Shown: positions 1 through 6,547, counted from the first letter of the stretch. The stretch is 9,527 nt of DNA from Bacteroidales bacterium (GCA_029934265.1 JAOZMN010000094.1:1-9527), one strand, 5' to 3'. Numbers and translations are program-made. Notes: generated from the letters alone by a model not told the origin.

Positions 1-27
1 GTCTAAAAAGTATATTTCTTCGCAATC

Positions 28-103
28 AGACCCTTAGGGTTTTAAGTAAGATGCTGTAAATTAAATATTTAGATTTGTTAAATCAAACCCTAAGGGTCTT
101 TTT
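28..103 (+). terminator. Long inverted repeat with T-run, probable terminator at left edge
   Basis: Arms at 28-42 and 85-99 are perfect 15-base complements (AGACCCTTAGGGTTT and AAACCCTAAGGGTCT), and the right arm runs straight into TTTTT at 99-103. The T-run lies only on the rightward side, so it suits a rightward gene ending at or before the left edge; a TAA at 4-6 in frame 1 could be such a stop, but this cannot be proved. The 42-base loop is long for an intrinsic terminator. Each arm is also a quasi-palindrome (ACCC-TAA-GGGT), so the right arm with its T-run could fold as a short terminator alone. A small GATTT/AAATC hairpin (72-84) abuts the right arm. It could instead be a dispersed repeat. 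The rest of 1-132 holds nothing I recognise. Confidence 0.55.
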
Positions 104-132
104 GTACCTAACTCAATTATAAAAAAAACACT

Positions 133-1119
133 TTATTTGGGTTTAAAACGGTTATCATTTTCGGTATAATCGAAAGAATCGAAATGTGATTTTTCTTTTT
201 CCTGTTTCTTTTCAAGTAAATCCGGCTCGTTTTCCGGACTAATTACAAAATCGCTGTTTCCTTCGTCTTCATTTCTTATTTTTCTTACCCTTTGCAACAG
301 TCCGGGACTTTCCTTTTTTTCAATAATACTAAAGTATTGAAAATCAATAAGTAAAGATTGAACGGAATACATAAATAAGTATAAGAAAAAATAAAGCACC
401 GTAAATACTCCTATCGAGATAAAAATTCCGATGTTTTCAAAACCGGTAGCCGCTCCGATAAAAATAACTGCATATATCGGTATAATAAGTATATACGATA
501 CGATGCTCAATAAAAATCCGAATACCAAATTTAATGCAAATACACTCCACCACTCTCCGGAAATTATCTGAAAACTCCTTCCTACTGCCTTCCCGAAAGG
601 TATTTTTTCGTGAACACTTGCTATATAAACAAAAGATAAAGCAATCTGTAAATAAATGCCCGGAATATAAAAAAACAGCAAACCTATCATTATCATCAAC
701 ACTACGACAAAGCCTTGCCCGAAAAGTTTGAAAAAGTTTTTCTTCGCTTTGTTCCAAACATCTTCAAGACTAAATCCCTCTCTGCCTTTGTCGGCATACA
801 AAGAAACATAACTTGTAATTACCGCATTTGCCATACTGAACGATATTATCAATGAAAGGAAAAAACTACCTATATACAAAAAAGTAGAAATTATAAATTC
901 TTTATCGTCAAAACTTGCCCTATCTGTAATACTTTTAACAAAAAAAACGATTATAGTTAAACCTATAATCAAAAATGGGGAGGCATAAAAAAGCAATGCT
1001 TTTGATAACTTTTTAAATTCTTGCTTAAAAAACGCAAAAGGTGCAAGCAATAATTGTCCGAAATCTCTTACTTGTTTGAATTTTATTTCTTCTTTGTTGT
1101 AAGCTATGTGATTTTCCAT
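133..1119 (-). CDS. Polytopic membrane protein, possible GPDPase-membrane-domain/DUF4013-like
   Basis: This 328-residue protein has about five or six hydrophobic membrane segments, at roughly residues 40-62, 77-107, 134-166, 192-222 and 230-258. A charged hydrophilic tail of about 70 residues (from 265), rich in Glu, Lys and Asp, probably faces the cytoplasm. There is no signal peptide. The stretch from 152 to 210 (PGIYLQIALSF, then a conserved-looking GKAVGRSFQIISGEWW) resembles the repeated helix pairs of the glycerophosphodiester-phosphodiesterase membrane domain and DUF4013-type families, but I cannot name the family with certainty and no catalytic site is visible. It starts 15 bases after the stop of the upstream SpoIIM-family gene on the same strand, so the two are almost certainly cotranscribed. 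The ATG at 1117-1119 is preceded by A-rich sequence without a Shine-Dalgarno match. A role in membrane or envelope physiology is inferred only from its neighbours. Confidence 0.85.
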   Translation of the reverse strand: MENHIAYNKEEIKFKQVRDFGQLLLAPFAFFKQEFKKLSKALLFYASPFLIIGLTIIVFFVKSITDRASFDDKEFIISTFLYIGSFFLSLIISFSMANAVITSYVSLYADKGREGFSLEDVWNKAKKNFFKLFGQGFVVVLMIMIGLLFFYIPGIYLQIALSFVYIASVHEKIPFGKAVGRSFQIISGEWWSVFALNLVFGFLLSIVSYILIIPIYAVIFIGAATGFENIGIFISIGVFTVLYFFLYLFMYSVQSLLIDFQYFSIIEKKESPGLLQRVRKIRNEDEGNSDFVISPENEPDLLEKKQEKEKSHFDSFDYTENDNRFKPK

Positions 1120-1134
1120 TATTTGTTTATTTAT

Positions 1135-2133
1135 CTATTTGCTCATTTCTTTTATAAATTCCTTAAATTCAATATCTTTATTTAAACGTTTGTTTAATTT
1201 TATCGGATAAATAAAAAAATATAACAGAATTATTATTAGTGAAATTACTATTATTGAAATTCTTATTGCATCATGCCAATTAGTATGACGTGTAACGAAA
1301 CCTTCCAAAAAACCGGCAATTATGAAAACCGGTATCAAACCTAATACAATTTTCATTCCTCTTCTTGCCGATTGCAAAAAAGAAGCTTTGCGAGTATAAG
1401 TACCGGGAAACAATATTCCGGTTCCCATTATTATTCCGGCGGCACCGGCAATTATTATTGCGAAAATTTCCAATGTTCCGTGTATCCAAATACTTAAAAC
1501 AGACTCATATAAGACATTTTGTTCATAAAAAAAATACTGAAAACTTCCCAGCATTACTCCGTTTTGAAAAAGTATTAAAATAGTTCCCAAAGAGGTGAAA
1601 ATCCCAAATAAAAAAGCAATAAAAGAAACTTTAATATTATTAATTGTTATTCCCAAAAACATATTAATTTCATTTGCAGTTTTATAAATAGCCATAGGGT
1701 CTCCTTTGTCGATATTGTCAAGTGTCATATTCACATAATAATCACCGAGAATAAGCCTTACGAAAGTATCATCGTTTGCAGCAGAAATTCCTCCGATTAA
1801 ACAAGCGGTGAAGAAGAAAAAAAACGAATATAAAATATATTTTCGTGATTTGTAAAGCTCCAAAGGAAAAATATATTTCCAAAATTCAGAAAGCGATGTT
1901 TTCCTCTCTTTTTTGGTTTTATATATAATATTATGAGTTTTTATTGCTATCGAATTAAGATAAAATTCTGTTTCTGTTCCGGGAAAATAAGTTTGTGCAT
2001 AAGACAAATCATCAGTAATTCCAATAAACATATCTGAAAGTTTATCAGGTTCGGTTTCGGAAGGTTTGCCTAACAAACTTTCAAATTCTCGCCAACGTTT
2101 TACGTTATTATTCAGAAAAGTAATTTCTTTCAT
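1135..2133 (-). CDS. SpoIIM-family (stage II sporulation protein M-like) membrane protein
   Basis: This 332-residue integral membrane protein has a soluble N-terminal segment of about 95 residues, then hydrophobic helices at about 98-118, 168-190, 212-240, 258-280 and 290-310. Family hallmarks visible are the WIHGTLEIFA motif (216-225; the HG..E pair is the conserved core), the small-residue stretch AGAAGIIMGTGI just after it, and AGFLEGFVTRH (273-283). The family is named after the Bacillus protein acting with SpoIID and SpoIIP in engulfment, but members are widespread in non-sporulating bacteria, and nothing here suggests sporulation. In Bacteroidota such genes commonly lie near RDD, MoxR-type AAA and DUF58 genes; here the RDD gene diverges from it. 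A TAnnTTTG -7 element at 2157-2164 on this strand lies about 23 bases before the ATG, supporting this start. It is first in a two-gene unit with the membrane protein ending at 133. Confidence 0.9.
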   Translation of the reverse strand: MKEITFLNNNVKRWREFESLLGKPSETEPDKLSDMFIGITDDLSYAQTYFPGTETEFYLNSIAIKTHNIIYKTKKERKTSLSEFWKYIFPLELYKSRKYILYSFFFFFTACLIGGISAANDDTFVRLILGDYYVNMTLDNIDKGDPMAIYKTANEINMFLGITINNIKVSFIAFLFGIFTSLGTILILFQNGVMLGSFQYFFYEQNVLYESVLSIWIHGTLEIFAIIIAGAAGIIMGTGILFPGTYTRKASFLQSARRGMKIVLGLIPVFIIAGFLEGFVTRHTNWHDAIRISIIVISLIIILLYFFIYPIKLNKRLNKDIEFKEFIKEMSK

Positions 2134-2156
2134 CTGTCGCTCTTTACAAATTCAGA

Positions 2157-2164
2157 CAAATATA
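2157..2164 (-). promoter_or_regulatory. Bacteroidota-type -7 element for the SpoIIM-family gene
   Basis: On the minus strand this reads TATATTTG, an exact match to TAnnTTTG. It lies about 23 bases from the ATG at 2133, leaving a short leader. I see no convincing -33 TTG element. It is back to back with the RDD promoter, so the upstream halves of the two promoters overlap. The motif is short and occurs by chance in AT-rich DNA; the position is what supports it. Confidence 0.6.
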
Positions 2165-2175
2165 AAAAAAATACT

Positions 2176-2183
2176 TAATTTTG
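2176..2183 (+). promoter_or_regulatory. Bacteroidota-type -7 element for the RDD gene
   Basis: TAATTTTG, followed by CA, is an exact match to TAnnTTTG. It implies a transcript start near 2190 and a leader of about 24 bases before the ATG at 2214. It also covers the TTG at 2181 that would otherwise extend the reading frame by 11 codons, which argues against that longer start. No clear -33 element is present. Confidence 0.65.
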
Positions 2184-2213
2184 CACTTTAATTTTTACAG
2201 AAGAACAATTTTT

Positions 2214-2930
2214 ATGGAAAAAATAAATATTTCAACTACTCAAAATGTACTTATCCGACATAATATTGCATCTATCGGCGAGAGAATGCTTGCTACAATT
2301 CTTGACTTTGTAATATTACTTTCTTATTTTATCGGGATTTCTTTTGTTGCAGGAAAAATTTTTGACGGAGATGAGCTTATTTATATTATATTTTCAATAC
2401 CGATGATGTTTTATACCTTAATTTCAGAACTTTCAATGCACGGACAAACTCTCGGGAAAAAAGTATTGAAAATAAAAGTTATAAAAACAGACGGGACACA
2501 AGCTACAACATTTAATTATCTGACAAGATGGTTGTTCCGATTGATAGATATTTTTTTGATAAATGGTGCTGTTGCCGTTGTTACAATTCTTATTAACGGA
2601 AAAGGACAACGTTTTGGAGATATTGTTGCAAAAACAACTGTTATAAGTCTCAAAAATAAATCTAATATAAATAAAACTATTTACGTAGATATTCCCGATA
2701 CTTACGAACAAAAATATGAAGGAGTAAATTTACTTTCGGAAGAAGATATTAAAACTATTTTTGAAGTTATAAAACACTACCAATGTAATATTTCAAATCC
2801 ACAAGCGGCAAGCATTGTAAGGCAAACAACAAACATGATTGAAAAAAAAACCGGAATAATAAACGACACCAATCCGCTCCAATTTCTTAAAACAATAATT
2901 TATGATTATAATTATTCGCATAAAATCTAA
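2214..2930 (+). CDS. RDD-family membrane protein
   Basis: From the ATG at 2214 the protein has 238 residues. The frame stays open to a TTG at 2181, but that codon lies inside the promoter element, so ATG is preferred. The RDD domain spans about 15-148: ERMLATILDF (23-32, Arg and Asp of the signature), a GQTLGKKVLKIKVI segment after the second helix (78-90), RWLFRLID (105-112) and GQRFGDIVAKT (131-141). Hydrophobic helices lie at about 26-48, 54-72 and 107-127. A soluble tail of about 90 residues follows, as I recall for Bacteroidota members of this family. The function of most RDD proteins is unknown; some relatives have been linked to ion or proton-coupled transport, which cannot be judged here. 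It diverges from the SpoIIM-family gene and ends 4 bases before a strong terminator, so it appears monocistronic. Confidence 0.92.
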   Translation: MEKINISTTQNVLIRHNIASIGERMLATILDFVILLSYFIGISFVAGKIFDGDELIYIIFSIPMMFYTLISELSMHGQTLGKKVLKIKVIKTDGTQATTFNYLTRWLFRLIDIFLINGAVAVVTILINGKGQRFGDIVAKTTVISLKNKSNINKTIYVDIPDTYEQKYEGVNLLSEEDIKTIFEVIKHYQCNISNPQAASIVRQTTNMIEKKTGIINDTNPLQFLKTIIYDYNYSHKI

Positions 2931-2974
2931 AAATAACTTTGCCAAAATTATTAAGCTTTGGCAAAGTTGTTTTT
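2930..2974. terminator. Bidirectional intrinsic terminator between convergent genes
   Basis: Perfect 12-base arms (AACTTTGCCAAA at 2935-2946 and TTTGGCAAAGTT at 2957-2968) enclose a 10-base loop. Pairing can extend outward through a T-G and several A-T pairs. The right side runs into GTTTTT and the left side, read on the minus strand, into ATTTTTAG, so both directions have a T-run. It sits exactly between the RDD gene (stop at 2930) and the leftward T9SS gene (stop at 2978) and can serve both. Confidence 0.88.
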
Positions 2975-2977
2975 CAA

Positions 2978-3706
2978 CTAACGATTAATTATCAATTTTC
3001 GAGTTACAACAGTTTTTCCATTTTCAGTAACGCTGTATAAATATACTCCTTCTTGCAAATCGGAAACAGATACTTTTTTTCCGGCATCTCCGGAATTAAT
3101 ATTAATTTTCTTAACTTCTTTTCCAACAATATTTCTTATAATCAGTTGTCCGTGTTTCAAATTATCATAGCTCAGATAAATAAAATCTTTTGCAGGATTC
3201 GGATATAAACTTATTGATTTTAAGTTATTTACACCGATACTATTACTTCCTTTGAAATATATGACATCAACATTTGCCGAATTAGATTCATTTCCTTTTT
3301 CGTAAAATTTAACCGCTACACTTGCTTCTTTTGTAACTCCGTTATTATCATATTCTACATGGAAATCCTCTTTTATATCACTTGTTGTTCCGGCAGGTAT
3401 AGATAAAGTTTGCGAACCGATTATTTCTTCTTTATCGAAACTGCTCGTAAAAGCCATACAATTACCGTTTCCGCATATTTGCATCATCTTGACACCTTCC
3501 GGAATCGAAAGTTTTACGGCAACCATAATAATTTCTATATCGGAAGTCCCGTTATTGGAAATAAGAAAGTTGTAAGGCGTTTCAGCTGTACCGATTTGCT
3601 CAGTTCCTTCAATTGCATTTCCTGAAACATCTTTTATGGATATTTGCGAACTTAAAGTAAAAATAATACTAAAAGATAAGATTGTAAGTAAAAAAATTCT
3701 TTTCAT
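2978..3706 (-). CDS. Secreted protein with T9SS type A sorting domain and a CX4C pair
   Basis: The 242-residue product has an N-terminal signal peptide (hydrophobic 4-18, likely cleavage near TLSSQ at 17-21). A beta-rich middle domain (about 22-155) of no family I can name follows, then a C-terminal T9SS sorting domain (about 160-242). The sorting domain shows the usual marks: YPNPAKDFIYL (168-178), IRNIVGKEV (190-198), LQEGVYLYSV (217-226) and a basic, hydrophobic end (RKLIINR). The T9SS would carry it across the outer membrane, to be anchored at the surface or released. The middle domain has one cysteine pair, C78 and C83 in ICGNGNC (CX4C), possibly a disulfide or a ligand site. The gene diverges from an Omp28-type thioredoxin-fold gene carrying the same type of sorting domain, and I suspect a functional pairing. 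A TAATTTTG element upstream (3744-3751) and the terminator after its stop make it monocistronic. Confidence 0.9.
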   Translation of the reverse strand: MKRIFLLTILSFSIIFTLSSQISIKDVSGNAIEGTEQIGTAETPYNFLISNNGTSDIEIIMVAVKLSIPEGVKMMQICGNGNCMAFTSSFDKEEIIGSQTLSIPAGTTSDIKEDFHVEYDNNGVTKEASVAVKFYEKGNESNSANVDVIYFKGSNSIGVNNLKSISLYPNPAKDFIYLSYDNLKHGQLIIRNIVGKEVKKININSGDAGKKVSVSDLQEGVYLYSVTENGKTVVTRKLIINR

Positions 3707-3743
3707 AATGTCTTTTTTTTATGTTTTTAAATATTTTCGGAAG

Positions 3744-3751
3744 CAAAATTA
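3744..3751 (-). promoter_or_regulatory. -7 element for the leftward T9SS gene
   Basis: On the minus strand this reads TAATTTTG followed by C, an exact TAnnTTTG match placed about 37 bases upstream of the ATG at 3706, giving a leader of roughly 30 bases. The -33 region is A/T-rich with no clear TTG. Confidence 0.55.
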
Positions 3752-3782
3752 AAATTTTTATTTTAATTTACTAAAAAAAGTT

Positions 3783-3790
3783 TAATTTTA
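3783..3790 (+). promoter_or_regulatory. Possible -7 element for the Omp28-T9SS gene
   Basis: TAATTTTA matches TAnnTTTG at all but the last base and lies 33 bases before the ATG at 3824. Together with the element at 3744-3751 it would make 3707-3823 a divergent promoter region. The match is imperfect and the sequence very AT-rich, so this is tentative. Confidence 0.35.
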
Positions 3791-3823
3791 CGGTCTGAAT
3801 ATTATTACGGTTTTACTTTAAAA

Positions 3824-4825
3824 ATGAGAAAATTTTACTCCTTATTATTGATAGCGATATTTTCGTTCTCTGTTAGTTTTGCACAAAATAAAAGTACAAC
3901 GGGAAGAAAATATGTACTTGTAGAAATCGCAACCGGTACGTGGTGCGGGTACTGTCCGGGAGCGGCAATGGCTGCCGATGATTTACACGAAAACGGACAG
4001 AAAGTTGCAATTATCGAAAATCACAACGGAGACGGATACGAAACAGCTGCTTCTAATTCAAGAATAAGCCTTTACAAAGTAACAGGATTCCCTACAGCAG
4101 TATTTGATGGAGAAGAGCGAATGGAAGGAGGTAATCCTTCGGCAAGTTTATACAGCAGTTATCTTCCTTTATATGATGATGCAATAAAAAAAGAAGCGGA
4201 ATTTGAAATAAATACAAAATTCAAAGAAAATGCAAGCGAAGAATACGAACTTACAATAGAATTAAACAATGTTGCTCTAAACGTTTCAAGAAATCTTTAT
4301 CTGCACGTTGTTTACACCGAGTCGCATATAGACGAATATTGGAACGGACAAACTGAAGTTAATTTTGTAAACAGAGGAATGTATCCGGACAAAAACGGAA
4401 CAAAAATAGACCCCGATAACGAAATAAACACGATAAATGTAACCGTTAAACCGGACAAAGATTGGAAATGGAATAATTCCGAACTTGTAATTTTTGTACA
4501 AAACACAGCTACCGACGAAGTTTTGCAAACAGATAAGATAGACCTCGCAGACCCACCGGAAGCAGTAAACGAAATTGCAGATAAAGTAATGAAAATATAT
4601 CCAAATCCTGCAAATAATATCATAAATATAGACCTTTCCGAAAATATAAGCAAAAATATAAGTCTTAAAATAACCGATATTACAGGTAAACAAGTGTTTA
4701 TTAAAGAATATGAAAAGCAAAGCAAAATAAACATTAATACGGATAATTTTAATTCCGGTTTATATTTTATTAATATAGAAGACGATACACATAGTTATAC
4801 CAAGAAAATTTCAATAATAAAATAA
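3824..4825 (+). CDS. Omp28-type thioredoxin-fold protein with T9SS sorting domain
   Basis: The 333-residue protein starts with a signal peptide (hydrophobic 5-18, cleavage probably after SVSFA, residue 20). A thioredoxin-like domain (about 28-125) has the active-site motif GTWCGYCPGA (C41, C44) and a TGFPTAVFDG segment whose P90 fits the cis-proline loop. A beta-rich region (about 125-245) follows, as in Omp28-related proteins. The end (about 253-333) is a T9SS type A sorting domain: MKIYPNPANNIINI (256-269), ITDITGKQVF (283-292), FNSGLYFINI (309-318) and a C-terminal KKISIIK. It should therefore act outside the outer membrane as a surface-bound or released thiol-disulfide protein; whether it reduces, oxidises or isomerises is not visible. 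It shares its domain type with the lipoprotein at 8316-9161 but has a different export route. A hairpin 41 bases after its stop probably ends its transcript. Confidence 0.9.
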   Translation: MRKFYSLLLIAIFSFSVSFAQNKSTTGRKYVLVEIATGTWCGYCPGAAMAADDLHENGQKVAIIENHNGDGYETAASNSRISLYKVTGFPTAVFDGEERMEGGNPSASLYSSYLPLYDDAIKKEAEFEINTKFKENASEEYELTIELNNVALNVSRNLYLHVVYTESHIDEYWNGQTEVNFVNRGMYPDKNGTKIDPDNEINTINVTVKPDKDWKWNNSELVIFVQNTATDEVLQTDKIDLADPPEAVNEIADKVMKIYPNPANNIINIDLSENISKNISLKITDITGKQVFIKEYEKQSKININTDNFNSGLYFINIEDDTHSYTKKISIIK

Positions 4826-4866
4826 CAAAGCTGTATTCAAAAACAAACAAAATCTGAAAATATAAT

Positions 4867-4908
4867 ATTCTTACTAAGATAACGTTTAAAATTTATCTTA
4901 GTAAGAAT
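4867..4908 (+). terminator. Hairpin terminator after the Omp28-T9SS gene
   Basis: Perfect 16-base arms (ATTCTTACTAAGATAA at 4867-4882 and its complement at 4893-4908) enclose a 10-base loop. The sequence after it (TAAATTTTC) is only a weak T-run, and the stem is AT-rich, so termination may be partial; an attenuator or operator for the TlpA gene starting at 4940 is an alternative. The position between stop and next start supports termination. Confidence 0.6.
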
Positions 4909-4916
4909 TAAATTTT
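4909..4916 (+). promoter_or_regulatory. Possible -7 element for the TlpA-like gene
   Basis: TAAATTTT differs from TAnnTTTG only at the last base and lies 24 bases before the ATG at 4940, directly after the hairpin. Tentative: the region is almost all A and T. Confidence 0.3.
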
Positions 4917-4939
4917 CAATATAACTAAAATAAAACATA

Positions 4940-5464
4940 ATGAATAAAAAACAATTATTTGCAATTTTGTTGTTCTGTATCTTACAAACAACCGCTCTTT
5001 TCGCACAAGAAGAAGGTCGAAAACTACCGGATATTACAATAAAAACACTTTCAGGAGAAGAATTTAAAACCTCTCAAATAACCGGTGAAGGTCCGATTTT
5101 CGTAAGTTTTTGGGCTACTTGGTGCAAACCTTGTATAAAAGAACTTATAGCAATAGACGAAAATTATATCGACTGGCAAGAAGAAACCGGAGTTAAAGTT
5201 TATGCAATTTCAATCGACGACTCCAAAAGTGTAAATCGTGTAGCTCCCTTCGTAAACGGCAGAGCTTGGGAATTTGATGTCCTTTTGGATACAAACAGCG
5301 ATTTCAAAAGAGCCATGAACGTAGTAAATGTTCCACACGCTTTCCTTATCGACAAAAATGGAAATATCGTTTGGGAACATACCTCTTATTCTCCCGGAGA
5401 CGAAGACGAATTATATGAATTGCTGAAAAAACTCGCAAACGGAGAAAGTATTGAAAAACATTAG
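4940..5464 (+). CDS. TlpA/ResA-like thioredoxin-fold protein, exported
   Basis: The 174-residue protein has a signal peptide (hydrophobic 6-20, likely cleavage after LFA at residue 22, before QEEG) and then a single TlpA-like domain with little else. The order is LPDITIKTLSGEEF (29-42), FVSFWATWCKPCIKEL (54-69; C62 and C65), YAISIDD (88-94) and NVPHAFLIDKNGNIVW (130-145; P132 is the cis-proline). The WCxPC motif and PDITI start are typical of ResA/TlpA disulfide reductases, which reduce periplasmic disulfides, for example in cytochrome maturation. There is no lipobox and no T9SS domain, so the mature form should be a soluble periplasmic protein. The cysteine at residue 13 lies within the signal peptide. 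No haem-maturation genes are nearby; its neighbours are other thioredoxin-fold exported proteins, so a role in that set is inferred. Confidence 0.92.
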   Translation: MNKKQLFAILLFCILQTTALFAQEEGRKLPDITIKTLSGEEFKTSQITGEGPIFVSFWATWCKPCIKELIAIDENYIDWQEETGVKVYAISIDDSKSVNRVAPFVNGRAWEFDVLLDTNSDFKRAMNVVNVPHAFLIDKNGNIVWEHTSYSPGDEDELYELLKKLANGESIEKH

Positions 5465-5534
5465 AAATTATTAATAAATTCGCTTTAAAAAGACACATCT
5501 TAAACCGAACTCATTAATAAAAAAATAAAAATCT

Positions 5535-6470
5535 ATGTCAAATTTAACCGACCGTTATATAAATTTTTTCACAGATTACGGTTTCAAACGTCTTTTCGGA
5601 GAAGAGCGTAACAAAGATTTGCTTATAAATTTTTTAAACTGCCTGCTTGCCGAACAAGAAAATATAATAAATCTCACATATACCGACAAAGAAAAACAAG
5701 CTAATACGCAACTCGACCGCAAAGCAATTTTCGATTTGCATTGCGAAAACGACAAAGGCGAAAAATTCATAATAGAATTGCAAAAGGCAAAGCAAAATTT
5801 TTTCAAAGACCGCAGTATTTTTTACTCGTCTTTTGCCGTACAAGAGCAAGCACAGCGAGGCGATTGGGATTTTAAGCTCAAGAAAATATACACAATCGGC
5901 ATACTTGATTTTTGTTTCGATGACAGCGACAAAGACAAAACCGTAGTAAGCGAAGTAAAACTCACCGACACACGCACCGGTAAAGTATTTTACGACAAGC
6001 TGACCTACATATATTTGCAAATGCCAAATTTCGACAAAAATATTTCCGAATTATCGGAGCCTTTCGATAAATGGTTATTTGCAATAAAGAATTTGCACAA
6101 TTTAGAAAATCAACCTGAAATATTAAGCGGAATTTTCTCTAAATTTTTTGAAGAAGCCGAAATCGCAGGCTATAATAAAGAAGAATTAAAAAGTTACGAA
6201 AAAAGTTTAAAATACTATCGAGATTTAAAAAACACAATAGACACTGCTTATTCCGATGGAATTTTGGACGGAATAGAAGAGGGACGAGAAGAAGGACGAG
6301 AAGAGGGACGAGAGGAAGGACGAGAAGAGGGACGAGAAGAAACTGAAAAAAAATTAATGCCGATAATTAAACAAAAAGAAAAAAAACTTAAAGAAAATAA
6401 AAAAGTAATTGAAGATAAAGATACTTTAATTCGAGAATTACAAGAAAAATTAAATAATCTAAAAACATAA
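5535..6470 (+). CDS. Rpn/PD-(D/E)XK-family nuclease (putative transposase)
   Basis: The 311-residue protein starts with the family opening DYGFKRLFGEE (14-24) and NKDLLINFLN (26-35). A nuclease core follows: DRKAIFDLHC (61-70; D67) and EKFIIELQKAKQ (76-87; E81 and Q83, the usual D...ExQ variant of PD-(D/E)XK), then FKDRSIFYSS (90-99). LQMPNF and EPFDKWLFAIKNL (175-187) are also typical. The region from 248 has five EEGR repeats and a partial sixth, then a Lys/Glu-rich coiled coil to the end. Relatives (RpnA-E of E. coli) are DNA nucleases linked to RecA-independent recombination and, more recently, to phage defence; transposase activity is a database label, not shown here. It separates the TlpA gene from the barrel gene, with 70 and 77 bases either side; no terminal inverted repeats or target duplications were seen. 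No clear promoter lies in front. Confidence 0.9.
   Translation: MSNLTDRYINFFTDYGFKRLFGEERNKDLLINFLNCLLAEQENIINLTYTDKEKQANTQLDRKAIFDLHCENDKGEKFIIELQKAKQNFFKDRSIFYSSFAVQEQAQRGDWDFKLKKIYTIGILDFCFDDSDKDKTVVSEVKLTDTRTGKVFYDKLTYIYLQMPNFDKNISELSEPFDKWLFAIKNLHNLENQPEILSGIFSKFFEEAEIAGYNKEELKSYEKSLKYYRDLKNTIDTAYSDGILDGIEEGREEGREEGREEGREEGREETEKKLMPIIKQKEKKLKENKKVIEDKDTLIRELQEKLNNLKT
6276..6341 (+). repeat. 12-base in-frame tandem repeat (EEGR)
   Basis: About 5.5 head-to-tail copies of GAAGAGGGACGA, differing only at third codon positions (GAA/GAG), encode EEGR five times and then EE. It joins the nuclease part to the coiled-coil tail. A 12-base unit can gain or lose copies by slippage without shifting the frame. 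Such EGxxEG-type linkers are common in this protein family. Confidence 0.95.
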
Positions 6471-6547
6471 AAAACGGTACGTAGTTTTCCAATAACATTT
6501 TAATTATCAAACATTTATAAATAAATCGAAAACATTACTTGCAACAA

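Noticed and set aside
1..59. End of a rightward gene entering from the left edge
   Set aside because: Frames 1, 2 and 3 stop at 4-6, 35-37 and 57-59, leaving too few codons to judge.
2181..2213. Eleven-codon N-terminal extension of the RDD protein from a TTG
   Set aside because: The TTG lies inside the TAATTTTG promoter element and upstream of the expected transcript start; ATG at 2214 fits family length.
4286..4734. Long open frames on the minus strand across the Omp28-T9SS gene (140 and 144 codons)
   Set aside because: They lie opposite a well-supported gene, have no recognisable domain, and arise from its codon bias.
5576..6020. Minus-strand open frames opposite the Rpn-type gene
   Set aside because: The sense frame carries all family motifs; the antisense ones are cysteine- and Phe-rich nonsense typical of shadow frames.
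6276..6341. Direct repeats considered as a CRISPR-like array
   Set aside because: The 12-base units are contiguous without spacers and stay in the reading frame as EEGR.
6539..6547. Start of the barrel protein at TTG 6539
   Set aside because: ATG at 6548 gives a normal signal peptide (MNKILL...) and the three extra residues add nothing.
5465..6547. Insertion-sequence ends around the Rpn-type gene
   Set aside because: No terminal inverted repeats or target duplications are visible; the shared ATTAATAAA in 5465-5534 is short, AT-only and on one side of the gene.
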